From: Tetramitus jugosus
Taxonomy: Eukaryota; Heterolobosea; Eutetramitea; Acrasida; Vahlkampfiidae
Length of the DNA: 64,000 bases
Assembly: GCA_937625935.1 (NCBI GenBank)
Contig: OW569381.1
Coordinates: 372,001 to 436,000, forward strand
Direction of reading: 5' to 3'
The position numbers and the translations under genes are program-made. Below are positions 18,959 to 29,111 of the stretch, one piece after another. The notes under the pieces were generated by a model. That model did no database searches, had not been told where the DNA came from, and was given only the letters and a program-made list of their open reading frames with translations. Each line of letters begins with the position of its first letter. Position 1 is the first letter of the stretch.

Positions 18959-20872
18959 ATGCCACGAGGCGTGCCTAAGGACGGCAAGAGAAAGAGAAAG
19001 AGAGAGACTGTCAAAAAGAATGAATACTCATCACATTACGTGGTCAAGGTCGGTCTGAAGTCTCTGTTGTTGCATCATCCAACTCTGTTACCAATCATAC
19101 AGACTCAAGCTCTGGAGATTACAAGGATTGCTCTTCGACTCACAAGATTTATAAACATATTCGTTTTGAGGCACTTGGAGTCTGACTATCAAATCCCTTT
19201 ATTAGATCAAGTGTTTCTTCAAAGATTAGGTTCTGTGTTGTTTGGACGCAATTCAAAACCAAGAGACAATAACTTAAGTCTCATCAACGAGTCTGTCAAC
19301 ATGGACGATGTAGTAGTCAAACTCAGAAAGATTTATCAGAGTTTTGCCACGTCCATCAATTATGTTGCCAGGTCTCTCAATGTCAACATCTCCAACATGC
19401 TCAAGTTCACATTGGAACCAAGACTGAGGAAGTATCTGAGGGTCAGAATGAATCAACTACACAGTGACTCATCTATTCCAAAGTCAGAACAAAGAAGGGT
19501 TGTTGAATACATTATCAGAAGGTTGACATTTAGCACTCCTGTCCACGATTTTATCAAATTGCCTCCAAAAGAGTTGATAGAGACGATTCCTGTGTTGATC
19601 CGAGAGGTTCGAACACTTGTTGATGCTAAAACTGATGAAGTAATTGATGAATCATTTGTGAAGAACAACACCAATAACATGCTGAAGTTTTACTGGCATG
19701 TTCAACAATTTCTGATCAACAATGATATGAAATCGTTTGCACTACTTCCTTTGTCTCATTTCAAGTGCAGGTGTATGGAGATTGGCACAAAGGAATTAGT
19801 TGATATGCTTAAACAGAAGAAACAAGGAAGACAAAAGAAGGGCGAGGAGTCAACTGAATTGAAGTGTAATCTCAAGTGTTTGAATGTTGGAACAAAGAAG
19901 ATTCAAATCGACTCTATCAGAACTGACGGTATTCAAGCCTCTGTTGTTCTCAGACATCAACTCGTTGGCAATCACAAGAACAATAAGGCAAAGGAATCCA
20001 AGGGCCAGAAAGAAGCAAAGAAGAGAAAGAAAGAAAAAAGTATGAACGAAGGTGCTGAATATTTGGTTGGGATTGACCCGGGTATTGTTACGTTGGTGAG
20101 TTGTGCAGATTCAGATGGCAAGAAGTGGGAGTTGTCTAACAAAACATATAGACATCTGTCCCACCATTCAAAAAACTCCAAGCGATTGTTGAAATACAAA
20201 GCAGAATGGAACGAAATGAATGAGAAGAACTTGGATGAACTCCAAAACTCAATCAAACAGGCCGGTGTACCAACAAGTGGTCTGTTCCTTGAACACATCA
20301 ATTCTGTATTGAAAGTCGAGGACGATTTGTTGAATTTTTATTGCACCCCAAAGGTGAAGAGACTGAATTGGGATAGCTATATAATGAGAGATAAGACGAT
20401 TGCCAATGTTATGAATGACTTTCGAAAGAGAGCAAATGGAAGAAGCATGTTAATTGGGATGGGCAATGCTGGTTTTGGTCATTGTTACAAAGGACATGCT
20501 CCAACACCAAAAGGAAAGCTATTGAAAAAGTTGAATGAGCACTTCAAAGTGAAAATGATCGACGAGTTCATGACAAGTCAGAAATGTCATCATTGCCATT
20601 CTCACATGAAGCCAGTCAAGCATAAGAGAATAGACAAGAATGGAACGTTGAATGTCTCTGTCGTCCGAGGAGTTAAACAGTGTGCAACCACTAAATGTTT
20701 AGTGACTCACAACAGAGACATCAATGCGGCCAAGAACATGCTCCATCTACTGAGAACAGAAATGGATGGACAGTCACGTCCCGATGCCTTCAAGAGGAAG
20801 AAAAAGGTCGCAAAAGAATTAATCAAAATGGTGGAACACCTCCAAGGCTCACTCCATCAAGCTGCTATGTAA
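18959..20872 (+). CDS. Fanzor: eukaryotic TnpB-like RNA-guided nuclease, 637 aa
   Basis: The protein ends in a RuvC nuclease with a zinc ribbon, the core shared by TnpB, Cas12 and Fanzor. RuvC-I is LVGIDPGIVTLVSC with Asp373. RuvC-II lies in FKVKMIDEFMTSQKCHHC, where Glu536 sits in the position characteristic of Fanzors. RuvC-III is THNRDINAAKNML with Asp587. The zinc ribbon is C543/C546 and C575/C580. All catalytic and zinc residues are present, there is no internal stop and no intron. The helical N-terminal half (for example ALEITRIALRLTRFINIF) fits the REC/WED part. Basic stretches KRKRKRE (10-16) and KKRKKEK (354-360) could be nuclear localisation signals. Fanzors are known to cut DNA guided by an RNA (omega RNA) encoded near the 3' end of their gene; that this copy is active is inference. 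No IS607-type recombinase is in the window. Confidence 0.93.
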   Translation: MPRGVPKDGKRKRKRETVKKNEYSSHYVVKVGLKSLLLHHPTLLPIIQTQALEITRIALRLTRFINIFVLRHLESDYQIPLLDQVFLQRLGSVLFGRNSKPRDNNLSLINESVNMDDVVVKLRKIYQSFATSINYVARSLNVNISNMLKFTLEPRLRKYLRVRMNQLHSDSSIPKSEQRRVVEYIIRRLTFSTPVHDFIKLPPKELIETIPVLIREVRTLVDAKTDEVIDESFVKNNTNNMLKFYWHVQQFLINNDMKSFALLPLSHFKCRCMEIGTKELVDMLKQKKQGRQKKGEESTELKCNLKCLNVGTKKIQIDSIRTDGIQASVVLRHQLVGNHKNNKAKESKGQKEAKKRKKEKSMNEGAEYLVGIDPGIVTLVSCADSDGKKWELSNKTYRHLSHHSKNSKRLLKYKAEWNEMNEKNLDELQNSIKQAGVPTSGLFLEHINSVLKVEDDLLNFYCTPKVKRLNWDSYIMRDKTIANVMNDFRKRANGRSMLIGMGNAGFGHCYKGHAPTPKGKLLKKLNEHFKVKMIDEFMTSQKCHHCHSHMKPVKHKRIDKNGTLNVSVVRGVKQCATTKCLVTHNRDINAAKNMLHLLRTEMDGQSRPDAFKRKKKVAKELIKMVEHLQGSLHQAAM

Positions 20873-20873
20873 G

Positions 20874-21032
20874 TCCCGATTATGTAGGAGCGTTAAGGTG
20901 TCTTCTCGGGAAATCATAATTTTTTTATTATGGGTTTTATTTCACCGAACTACATCCTTAAACACATCGCCTTACAATTAAATCAAATCTACCAAATCTA
21001 CTTTTTCATGACATGCAACAATGAATTGCATG
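20874..21032 (+). ncRNA. candidate omega RNA region: three inverted repeats after the Fanzor stop
   Basis: Starting two bases after the stop, TCCCGA (20874-20879) pairs with TCGGGA (20906-20911); then CATAAT (20915-20920) pairs with ATTATG (20927-20932) around six T; then CATGCAA (21012-21018) pairs with TTGCATG (21026-21032). All stems are perfect. In TnpB and Fanzor elements the guide RNA comes from this side, often overlapping the end of the nuclease gene, and its 3' segment matches flanking DNA. Whether these repeats belong to such an RNA or only to a 3' untranslated region is not shown; boundaries are a guess. Confidence 0.35.
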
Positions 21033-21144
21033 CATGTTCAATATAATCTATTGACAATACAAAAACATTTGAAAAACAATTGCTTTATTTATCGTTTTAT
21101 TTGTTGTTGTTATTGTTCGAATACATTTAGCTGTGTGTGTTCAA

Positions 21145-23670
21145 TTATTGTGCAGAAGCTACACCAGAGGTGGCAGCAGGTGCAGCTGGTGATGGTGTGA
21201 ATTGAATGTCCTCTGTTGGCTTTCTCTCCAATTTGCCACCCTTGAGCAGTAGTTGAACCTCTGATCCCGTCAATGTCTCGTACTCCATCAACGAGTCTGC
21301 AATGTGCTTCAATTGAACCTTGTTGGTCGTTAAATCCTTCATTGTTCTCTCATAGTTGTCTTGCAAAATTCTTCTCACTTCCAAATCGATTTCTCTCTTG
21401 GTCTCTGGACTGCAATTGTCTCTGTGTTCCTTGACTCTGAATGTGCCTAGACCCAAACTGCTCATACCATAGGCCTCTACCATGCTGCGAGCAATGTCTG
21501 TGGCTCTCTCTAGATCGTTGCTTGCACCAGATGTTACATTGTCCTTTCCAAAGACGAGTTCTTCAGCGACGACACCACCCAACAACACTGCAATCTTGGC
21601 TTCCATTTCAGCCTTTGTGATGGAAACAGTGTCCTTTCGCTTCAGACTTGCAGCAAAACCGAGAGCTTGACCCCGAGGAAGAACAGTGAGCTTGTGCAAT
21701 TCAGATTCCTTGTCTCTGAGCAGTGTCATGAGTGCGTGACCCGTCTCGTGAACTGCAGTCACATATCGATCCTTGGCATCGACGAGATTTCTTCTCTCGA
21801 GACCCATGAGAACACGATCAAATGCATGATCGAGATCAGCATTGGTCAATTGTTCGTGCTTGAGCTTACTGGCACGAATACTGGCCGTGTTGACAAGATT
21901 CTCCAACTCGGCTCCACTGAAACCAACTGTGCGCGATGCAACTCTCTGAATGTCCAAATCGGTCGACACTGGAATGTTGTTCAAGTACAGGTTCAAGATA
22001 TCGACTCTGCCGTGCATGTTGGGCAGTGGGACATGAATCTTCTTATCGAAACGACCTGGTCTAGTCATGGCAGGATCGAGCACCTCCAAGAAATTGGTTG
22101 CACCAATCACTATAATACCATCTGTTGTGTTAAATCCGTCCAACTCACTCAAAAACTGATTGATTGTCTGTCTGTGATAATTCTCTGATGATACACCTCT
22201 CTTGCCACCGAGTGCATCAATCTCATCAATGAAAATGATGGCAGGTGCGTGTTTCTTGGCTGCTTCAAACAGTGAAATGATACGCTTGGCACCCAATCCG
22301 ACCAACATTCCATCAAATTCAGCTCCCGAGGCATAAAAGAAGGGCACACCGGCCTCACCTGCAATCGCCTTTGCGATCAGAGTCTATACATGGTCACAAA
22401 TACATGAGTGAGTGAGTGAGTGTGGTTAGTTAGTATTGCATGATGATGTGAGAGAATGAAAAACGAAAAACAGCTGAAGTTCAATTGAGAATAGGACAAA
22501 ACAAACCTTTCCAGTACCCGGAGGTCCACTCAATAAAACACCGCGAGGTAATTTTCCACCGAGTCGGGCAAATTCCTGCGGATTTTTGAGGAATTCGACA
22601 ATTTCCATAACTTCGTCCTTGCATTCGTCAATGCCCTTGACATCATCAAACGTCTTCTTGGTGTTGACAATGGGTGTGAACTGTGGTGTGAGACCATTGA
22701 GCAATGTTGATGTGCCACCATCGGAGAATGGCTTGAACATTTTGAGCAGCACGTAAATGATGGCAATGATGAGCACTGTTTTTCCAATACTGGCTGCAAA
22801 GCCCTTGGATGGCATCATTCGACGGAAGAAGCCACTGTTGGCACCACTGCCACCCTCACCTTCACCATAATATCTCTGTTGTTGTTGTTGATTTGCAAAT
22901 GATGATGATGATGATTGTTGTGTGGATCGCAACAACTCTGCAAACAGTGCTTGATTGTTCAATAGAGCTTTGAGTGCTCTGTCTGATGTTTCATTGCTCA
23001 GTCCACTACTACTACCACTGCTACTACCACTACCGCCTGCTCGATGTTGTTGTTGACTGGTAAAGGTAGATGATGATGAAGGTCGATTGTATCGAGATGA
23101 AGAAGAAGCATTGTGATGTGGATCCAACATGTGTCTCGTTGCTCCCAAAACAGCCTATGATTATCATCATGATATTGATGATGACGATGAGTACAAAATG
23201 AAGAAAACACAATTGATTTGTTAATAAAAATTGCATCAAAAAAGAGTCCACACAATTCAAGTCGATCCTATCTAGATCTCTATCTCAATCTATATACATA
23301 CTTGAGCATACTCAAAATCAACTTGTCTGTTTCTGGCATATTGTTGACTGTCATATCTTCTAATGACTTCATCAAACTGACCTGTCTCATTCAATTTATG
23401 CATGTACAGTGCCTGTGCATCTGCATTGTTGGGATCTTCCTCTGCATGTGACTCTAGGCGATCGAGTTGAGCACTGCGATAGTATGCAAGCTTATTCGAT
23501 GATGTAGTTGAGAAGTGTCTCATGGCTGTGTTGTGATGTTGATTGATACATGACGGAGATCCAACATGGTGAAGGAGTGAAGAGAGAGCAGAAGTAAAGG
23601 CAGACTGATTGATTGAAAGTCTGTTGTGAGTGGAGCTGTTGATGGGTAGATGTTTGATAATTTTTTTCAT
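21145..23670 (-). CDS. YME1: mitochondrial i-AAA protease, FtsH/Yme1 family, 751 aa
   Basis: Three exons: 23302-23670, 22507-23154 and 21145-22383, joined by introns of 147 and 123 bp (donors GTATGT and GTTTGT). The product has a basic, Ser-rich N-terminus suited to mitochondrial import, a helical TPR-like stretch, a Gln/Ser-rich linker, one membrane helix ([16 protein letters not shown]), then the AAA module: Walker A GPPGTGKT (K339/T340 span the exon 2-3 junction), Walker B IIFIDEID (392-393), RPGRFD second region of homology, and the metalloprotease site HETGH at 551-555. One membrane segment and [13 protein letters not shown] place it with Yme1/i-AAA, which degrades proteins of the inner membrane facing the intermembrane space, rather than the two-helix m-AAA type. 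The ATG at 23670 is the only one in the first exon upstream of the conserved part. Confidence 0.92.
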
Positions 23671-24389
23671 AGCTAATTTTTGTTGGGATGATGCGTGTTG
23701 TATTTGTGTATGTACAAGCGAAAGGAGTGAGTTAGTTTTTTTTGTGGTAGAGCTTTGTTGTTTGATTGTGTGCTGCGCTGTTGGAATTCGGATGAATAAT
23801 GCTTTGCGGATCAAAAAAGATTGTTCCTGGGCTTGAGGCACGTTGAATGAATACAAGCACGAGGTTCTTCCGATAATGGCGAGTTTGTTTGACCCATGGG
23901 AATCCACTCCTTCACAAAGTCACATTCCAAGTGAATCTAATGGATATTGTGATTCATGAACATTGGGCACCCTTCGAATACTCTCCTGCATCCTGTGAGG
24001 CAGCAAGAATCATTCGTTGAAGTGTTCATTTTGTAAAATTCCTAAAATAAATTTATTTCTCTGCGAATTTCCTGTAGTCTTGAACTTATTCTCACAAGAA
24101 AATACAAATCATACAAAACAGAAAAGTTTGAGTACCGAGAACGTAAGTGTTTCATGTCATGTGACATTTTTTCCTTTTGACAATGGTGAATAGCTCGTGC
24201 ATCGTTTGTGATGGACCGCTCTTCCCATTTACTTTTTTTCTCTCAGTCAACTGACCCTTTTTTTTCCCTCGCAAATCTCGTGATGATCACGACAATTTTT
24301 TTCCACTTTTTTTTTTCTGAAACAAACAAACACACATACACACGTACAGTACATCAACTACTACACGCACACACAAATACATACAAAAA
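23671..24389. promoter_or_regulatory. divergent intergenic region between i-AAA protease and Def1-like gene
   Basis: No gene is seen in these 719 bases. A long open frame continues upstream of the protease start but has no ATG. The side near 24389 has T-rich tracts followed by an A/C-rich leader with CACACA repeats. Confidence 0.35.
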
Positions 24390-26534
24390 ATGGGTAAAGG
24401 CAAAAAATCAAACACACAAAGCAACAACGACATAGACATAAGCTTTAGGAAGTTGGAAATTGAGAGTGCACTCTCTTCTTCTTCTTCTTCTCATTCTAGA
24501 CCAAATATTTCACAAAGAGATCTTGAAACCAAGGTGGCTCAACTCTATGGAGTATTCGATGGTAAAGTAGAAAGAGGTGACATCAAAAGAGTTCTAGAAG
24601 ATCATCAATATGATGATGACCTTGCTCTCAACTATCTATTGAGCCACGTGAATCAATGGAACGAAGTCAAGAAGAAGGTATGTTTTTTTTTCATTCAATC
24701 ATCCACATGTGTGATCAATGTACATTCTTTTTTTGTATGCAACATGAAGATTCTCACACGCGCATTCTCTTCCATACAGGACATGGCAAAGAAGTCAAAG
24801 AAAAGAACACCATCATCATCATCAGCAGCAGCAACTGCCACACCAAAAGACAACGTAAATACTGCCACCACTACCACTGGAACCACTTTTGTACGAAGTG
24901 GACCTAGAACTGGCAGAGGAGCTGCTCGTGCCTCTGGTGACTCTCGCAAGAGGAGAGAAACTGGAGAAGAGGGCGTCGTTGAGTCTACCACCACAAACGA
25001 AGTGGCACCACAAAAGACTACCACCACTACCACTACCACTCCTTCTGTTCCAACATTTGCAGACGCTGTCAACAACAACATAAACGAAAAAGTAGTTTCT
25101 AAAGACACTGACGAGTTCTTTGAAGTGGATCGATCAGGAGCAACATCTACCTCTAGCGAAAAAACCACTAGCAAGAATGCAGCCAAGAAACAAGCAAAGA
25201 AGGCTGCTCCATCGTCCTCTTCCACATCCGCCCCAACTCACGCTGAACAAAAGCCTGCAGTCACAACCTCTACCGCCACCAACGCCACTCCAGTCATGTC
25301 CTACAGCCAAGTAGCATCCATTGGTCAATCAACCGCACCAGCTGTCACTGCAACAAACGACAAGCAAACAAAGGAGAAGGCTAAGAAGGCAAAGAAGAAC
25401 AAGCAACTACAACAAGAGAAGCCAGCTTCATCCGAGAGTGTTGCATCTGCTGCTCCAGTCTCCAAGCCTGCATCTACCACAGCCACAGCCGCTACCACTA
25501 CTGCTCCAACCACCGCTGCTACTCCTGTAGTCTCCACTGTTACCACTAGTGCTCCGACTGTTTCTCAAACAGTTGAACAACCTGTTCCAGTCACATCTGT
25601 GCCTGTCGAAGTGACTCCAGTGATCAAGGAACAACAACCAGCTCCAGTTGTTGAAAGTGTTAAGCCAGCAGTCGTTCAAAGATCCACTGCTCCAGTCACC
25701 ACTGCTGCCGTTGTCGAACAACAACAACAACCTGTTCAGCAACAACAACAAACAAGACAAAGCGATATCATCTTCCCAAATACTACTTCCATGAAGTGGG
25801 AGAACAATCGCAGCATTAGTTTAAAGTTTGGCAACTTGGGTGATGATGAAGATGAGCCTTCTGCTCCTTCCATGAACCAGACTCAAGTGTCTGCACAAAG
25901 AGGTGTTCACCACTTCCATCAACACGGTTATCATCCAATGGACCAAAGTGCTTATGCTGGATGGGATGCACAACAGCAACAACAACACTACTCTCAACAT
26001 CAAGAACAACAGGATCAATATGACCAAAGTGCTCAAGATGCAAGCCAAAAGCAAGGACTCCAAAATGGACCACACCCAGGCTACTATCATCATCCAGGCT
26101 TCTACCCATACATGATGTACGGTCAACAATATCCATTCCCTCAATATGGTCAACATCCTCAAGCAAACAAGAATGTGTATGGAAACAGATACAATGCTGC
26201 TCAACAGGCACATGATGATAAGCAACCAACTGCTGCTCAACAACAACAAGGTGCTACTCAATATGGTGCTCAACATCCTCAGCCATATTACGGACACTAC
26301 TACTATCACGAACAACAGCAACAACAACAACAGGAAGTGACCAGAACTAGCCCACCTACAAGTGATGAGAGCCAACAACAGGGATTGCATCAAGCCTATC
26401 CATATCCATACTCTATTCCATACTACTATGGAATGTACCCTGCATCGGCTTACACCCAACAAACACACCAACAACAGGGTGCTTACCAACAATCTCAACA
26501 AGGCCGACAATCAGGCGATTCTTGGAACCAATAA
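24390..26534 (+). CDS. CUE-domain protein with Thr/Ala and Gln/Tyr-rich tail, Def1-like, 680 aa
   Basis: Exons 24390-24677 and 24780-26534; the 102-bp intron (GTATGT to ATACAG) is a multiple of three without stops, so the unspliced frame reads through as 714 codons with a Phe/Cys-rich insert. Residues 46-86 form a CUE-like ubiquitin-binding domain (LETKVAQLYGVFDG, then IKRVLEDHQYDDDLALNYLL). Then come a lysine-rich part, a long Thr/Ala/Pro/Val low-complexity region, a short conserved-looking motif SMKWENNRSISLKFGNLGDD, and a 220-residue prion-like tail of Gln, Tyr, His and Pro. This order matches yeast Def1, which promotes ubiquitination of stalled RNA polymerase II, and plant GIP1-type proteins. 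The domain order is seen; the shared function is inference, since low-complexity tails align poorly. Confidence 0.75.
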   Translation: MGKGKKSNTQSNNDIDISFRKLEIESALSSSSSSHSRPNISQRDLETKVAQLYGVFDGKVERGDIKRVLEDHQYDDDLALNYLLSHVNQWNEVKKKVCFFFIQSSTCVINVHSFFVCNMKILTRAFSSIQDMAKKSKKRTPSSSSAAATATPKDNVNTATTTTGTTFVRSGPRTGRGAARASGDSRKRRETGEEGVVESTTTNEVAPQKTTTTTTTTPSVPTFADAVNNNINEKVVSKDTDEFFEVDRSGATSTSSEKTTSKNAAKKQAKKAAPSSSSTSAPTHAEQKPAVTTSTATNATPVMSYSQVASIGQSTAPAVTATNDKQTKEKAKKAKKNKQLQQEKPASSESVASAAPVSKPASTTATAATTTAPTTAATPVVSTVTTSAPTVSQTVEQPVPVTSVPVEVTPVIKEQQPAPVVESVKPAVVQRSTAPVTTAAVVEQQQQPVQQQQQTRQSDIIFPNTTSMKWENNRSISLKFGNLGDDEDEPSAPSMNQTQVSAQRGVHHFHQHGYHPMDQSAYAGWDAQQQQQHYSQHQEQQDQYDQSAQDASQKQGLQNGPHPGYYHHPGFYPYMMYGQQYPFPQYGQHPQANKNVYGNRYNAAQQAHDDKQPTAAQQQQGATQYGAQHPQPYYGHYYYHEQQQQQQQEVTRTSPPTSDESQQQGLHQAYPYPYSIPYYYGMYPASAYTQQTHQQQGAYQQSQQGRQSGDSWNQ

Positions 26535-26603
26535 GTCTCTTTGTTGTACAATAAATTGTTGAACACAAATCAACATAAACTTTGATGTCTTCACTACTTT
26601 TTA

Positions 26604-28715
26604 TTACTGCCCTGCGAGATGCAGCTCTATTGCATCTTGAAATGTTCGGTAGAGGTTTACATGCCTCTTTTTGTCAGTCTTTCGCCAGCTATTTGCTTCC
26701 AGCGGGCGAGCAGAGTTCATGTCTCTGCAGTCAACAAAGGTAAAGGAGCTCGAATTTTCATCTTCTCCCTTGCTAATGCGCCAGACACTAAAGAGTTTGC
26801 CTTGTTGTCTTTCCAGCAACCTTCTTGATTTGGTTGACTGGATTGAGTTTCCTAAACTTGGCTTACTTATGATGAAGTATTGCTCTGTTTCTTGGTCGTA
26901 AATACAAGATGTCACGAACACAAAATCTCTGGCTCCCCAAAGAGATGATTGACTCATGTGAATAATGGTCGAAGGATACACAACTAAAGAGTCATCGTCC
27001 ACACTGTCGCTCGACGGAGATGACTCCTCACTATTGGTTCTGGTGGAGATAGATTCTGACTTGTGAAGTAGTTGACGATAGGTCAGTGTGCTTACAACTT
27101 TCTCCGGAGGAAATGATATTTCTCCCTCTGTTCGATACATTTTCTTCGTCGATCCTGTTGTCACACCATCAGAGAATCGACACACCTGCTTACTTTGAAA
27201 GCTTTTCGACTTACTCGTACTTGATATTTGTCTCCAGTCGGTCAGAGACATGACAGACTTGGCAAATGTAAAATCTTCTTCCGTTATTCTTACTTCTTTG
27301 GGACTCCAACGTACTATTATGTCCTCTTCTTGACGAGGTGTCAATGATTCAGAACTCTTGGAAGCTTGGGGAGTATTAGCAGTGTTAGTGATTGAATCTA
27401 CTGTCGAATATCCGAGTTCTACCCACATTTCCAAAGCAGTCTGGTTATGATTGTTCTTCACATCTGCTCGGACATCTGTGTCCAATAGAAATAACAATGA
27501 TAATTCTTGTTGCTTCAACGAGAGGGCTAGATGGAGTGGTGTATTTCCGTGGCGATTTCGTACATTCGAGTTAATTCCGAGTGAACCAATAAACAATTTG
27601 ACCATATCAAATTTCTTATTGAGAACAGCAATATGGAGAGGAGTGTTTCCTTGTATATCATCCGGTTCGTTCAGCAATGTTGATAGGTTAGAGTCTGAAA
27701 GATAAGACACCACAATAGCAAGTGACTTCAGATTACCACACTCGGCTATTCTGTGAACAATGTTTTGTCCATCATGGTCGGATGCCATAAGCCACTTTGT
27801 GAGGGATTGTTGTTTCACTTGTTTCATTAGTGAAAGCATGTATGCTAGCTTTTCTGACTGATCGGTACAACAGAAGATTGGAGGCTCATCGTGTCTGTTC
27901 TTGGGATTTAGAATGATTTTGTCTTTGGCTTCTTGAAGGAATTGGACAAGAGCTTTGAAATCTCCTTTGCTTGTTAAATGATGAAGAACAGTGTTTCCCA
28001 TTCTTCCAGATAAATTTACATCGGCACCTGCCAACACGAGTAGTGAAACAATGTCCATTGATCCTCGTCTTGCAGCCAACAAGAGAGGGAAATTTTCGTG
28101 ATCATCCTTCAGATTGACCGAAGCTCCGTGGTGTAATAGTGTCAAACAAGCTTTCGTATTACCGTTCAAACATGCATAGAACAGAGGGGAGCTTCGCGAC
28201 TTATCTAGTGTATCTACATTCATATTACAATTCTCAATCAAGTACGATATCATTTCTTCGCAGTCGGGTCTTCGGGCCAAAAGGTGCAACGGAGAACATT
28301 TCATCGTGGAAAGCACCACCTTGTTCACATCGATCGTAAAATCGTTCAGGAAACGAATCATATCTGATAGGGTACTTTCATTGACAATCGATTCAAAAAT
28401 TTCATTCGCAGGTGTACCAAACTCTTGAGAAAAGACACTTGACTTGCGAGAGCGTTGTGGTTCTCTCGATTCAGGTGACACAACCTCTAATGGAGACCAA
28501 ATATCTGTTGACTGACTTTGTGTTGATGGACCTGCTGTGTATTCTATATTGCTGCAGGATAGATAGAGAGACGGTATGGATTGGTGAATGGGATAGGAAG
28601 AGGACATTTTGATCGTTTCTCTGTCGTATAGTGGTTGGGCGACTCTACCAAACTCCATGGGTCGAAGAGTATCTTCTATGACTTGCTTTAGAGCTTCACG
28701 AATCGTGGTTTTCAT
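26604..28715 (-). CDS. ankyrin repeat protein, 703 aa
   Basis: Starts at an ATG (28715). Residues about 120-430 contain roughly eight ankyrin repeats, seen as SPLHLLARR, SPLFYACLNG, FPLLLAARRG, TVLHHLTSKG, QNIVHRIAECG, TPLHIAVLNK and TPLHLALSLK units with 33-residue spacing; two central ones are degenerate. Ankyrin arrays bind proteins. The N-terminal 110 residues and the last 270 (with Ser-rich stretches and an RRLLERQQGK motif) have no domain I can name. There is no signal peptide or membrane helix. A promoter-sized gap of about 390 bp separates it from the end of the armadillo gene on the same strand. Confidence 0.85.
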   Translation of the reverse strand: MKTTIREALKQVIEDTLRPMEFGRVAQPLYDRETIKMSSSYPIHQSIPSLYLSCSNIEYTAGPSTQSQSTDIWSPLEVVSPESREPQRSRKSSVFSQEFGTPANEIFESIVNESTLSDMIRFLNDFTIDVNKVVLSTMKCSPLHLLARRPDCEEMISYLIENCNMNVDTLDKSRSSPLFYACLNGNTKACLTLLHHGASVNLKDDHENFPLLLAARRGSMDIVSLLVLAGADVNLSGRMGNTVLHHLTSKGDFKALVQFLQEAKDKIILNPKNRHDEPPIFCCTDQSEKLAYMLSLMKQVKQQSLTKWLMASDHDGQNIVHRIAECGNLKSLAIVVSYLSDSNLSTLLNEPDDIQGNTPLHIAVLNKKFDMVKLFIGSLGINSNVRNRHGNTPLHLALSLKQQELSLLFLLDTDVRADVKNNHNQTALEMWVELGYSTVDSITNTANTPQASKSSESLTPRQEEDIIVRWSPKEVRITEEDFTFAKSVMSLTDWRQISSTSKSKSFQSKQVCRFSDGVTTGSTKKMYRTEGEISFPPEKVVSTLTYRQLLHKSESISTRTNSEESSPSSDSVDDDSLVVYPSTIIHMSQSSLWGARDFVFVTSCIYDQETEQYFIISKPSLGNSIQSTKSRRLLERQQGKLFSVWRISKGEDENSSSFTFVDCRDMNSARPLEANSWRKTDKKRHVNLYRTFQDAIELHLAGQ

Positions 28716-29111
28716 GGAAAGGTTCAGTATAAGAGTAACAGGATTTCAATTGTTTGTTTTTGTTTCTGTTGTTTTGTTGATGTGACTTTCAATGAAGAGG
28801 TCATCTATGCCTTAGCTGCCAATGATCATTTGTGGATTCAACACAAGATGAAGATTCGTGGGTGATAGGTTGTTGCGAATGGTTAATTTTAGGGTCAAAG
28901 GTTTTCCTCACCTGGATGATGGAGAGATATCTTCCTCGAAATTAGACCACTTTTTCCTCCTTCAATGTTCCAAACCTGTCACCGGAGTTCCACCTTTGAA
29001 AAATAGGAAATTTACACATCAACACACCTGCAGAGTCACAAACACGGATTATTCACAGGTGATTGCTTAGATTTCATCTGTCACCCAATAGAAGAGAATA
29101 ATAACACCTTT
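28716..29111. other. intergenic, no gene seen
   Basis: This holds the 5' flank of the ankyrin gene and the 3' flank of the armadillo gene, both minus strand. A 70-codon plus-strand open stretch at 28858-29070 begins with TTG-type context and shows no motif. Confidence 0.35.

Noticed and set aside
18603-21144. Terminal inverted repeats or target duplications bounding the Fanzor element
   Set aside because: I compared both flanks by eye and found no matching ends; the element limits remain undefined.
22384-23301. Frameshifts in the i-AAA protease gene
   Set aside because: The apparent breaks are two normal introns with GT and AG ends that restore the family sequence exactly.
24695-26510. Long antisense frames over the Def1-like gene
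   Set aside because: They are mirror readings of Thr/Ala and Gln-rich repeats, seen as Val/Leu/Ser runs, with no splice or start support.
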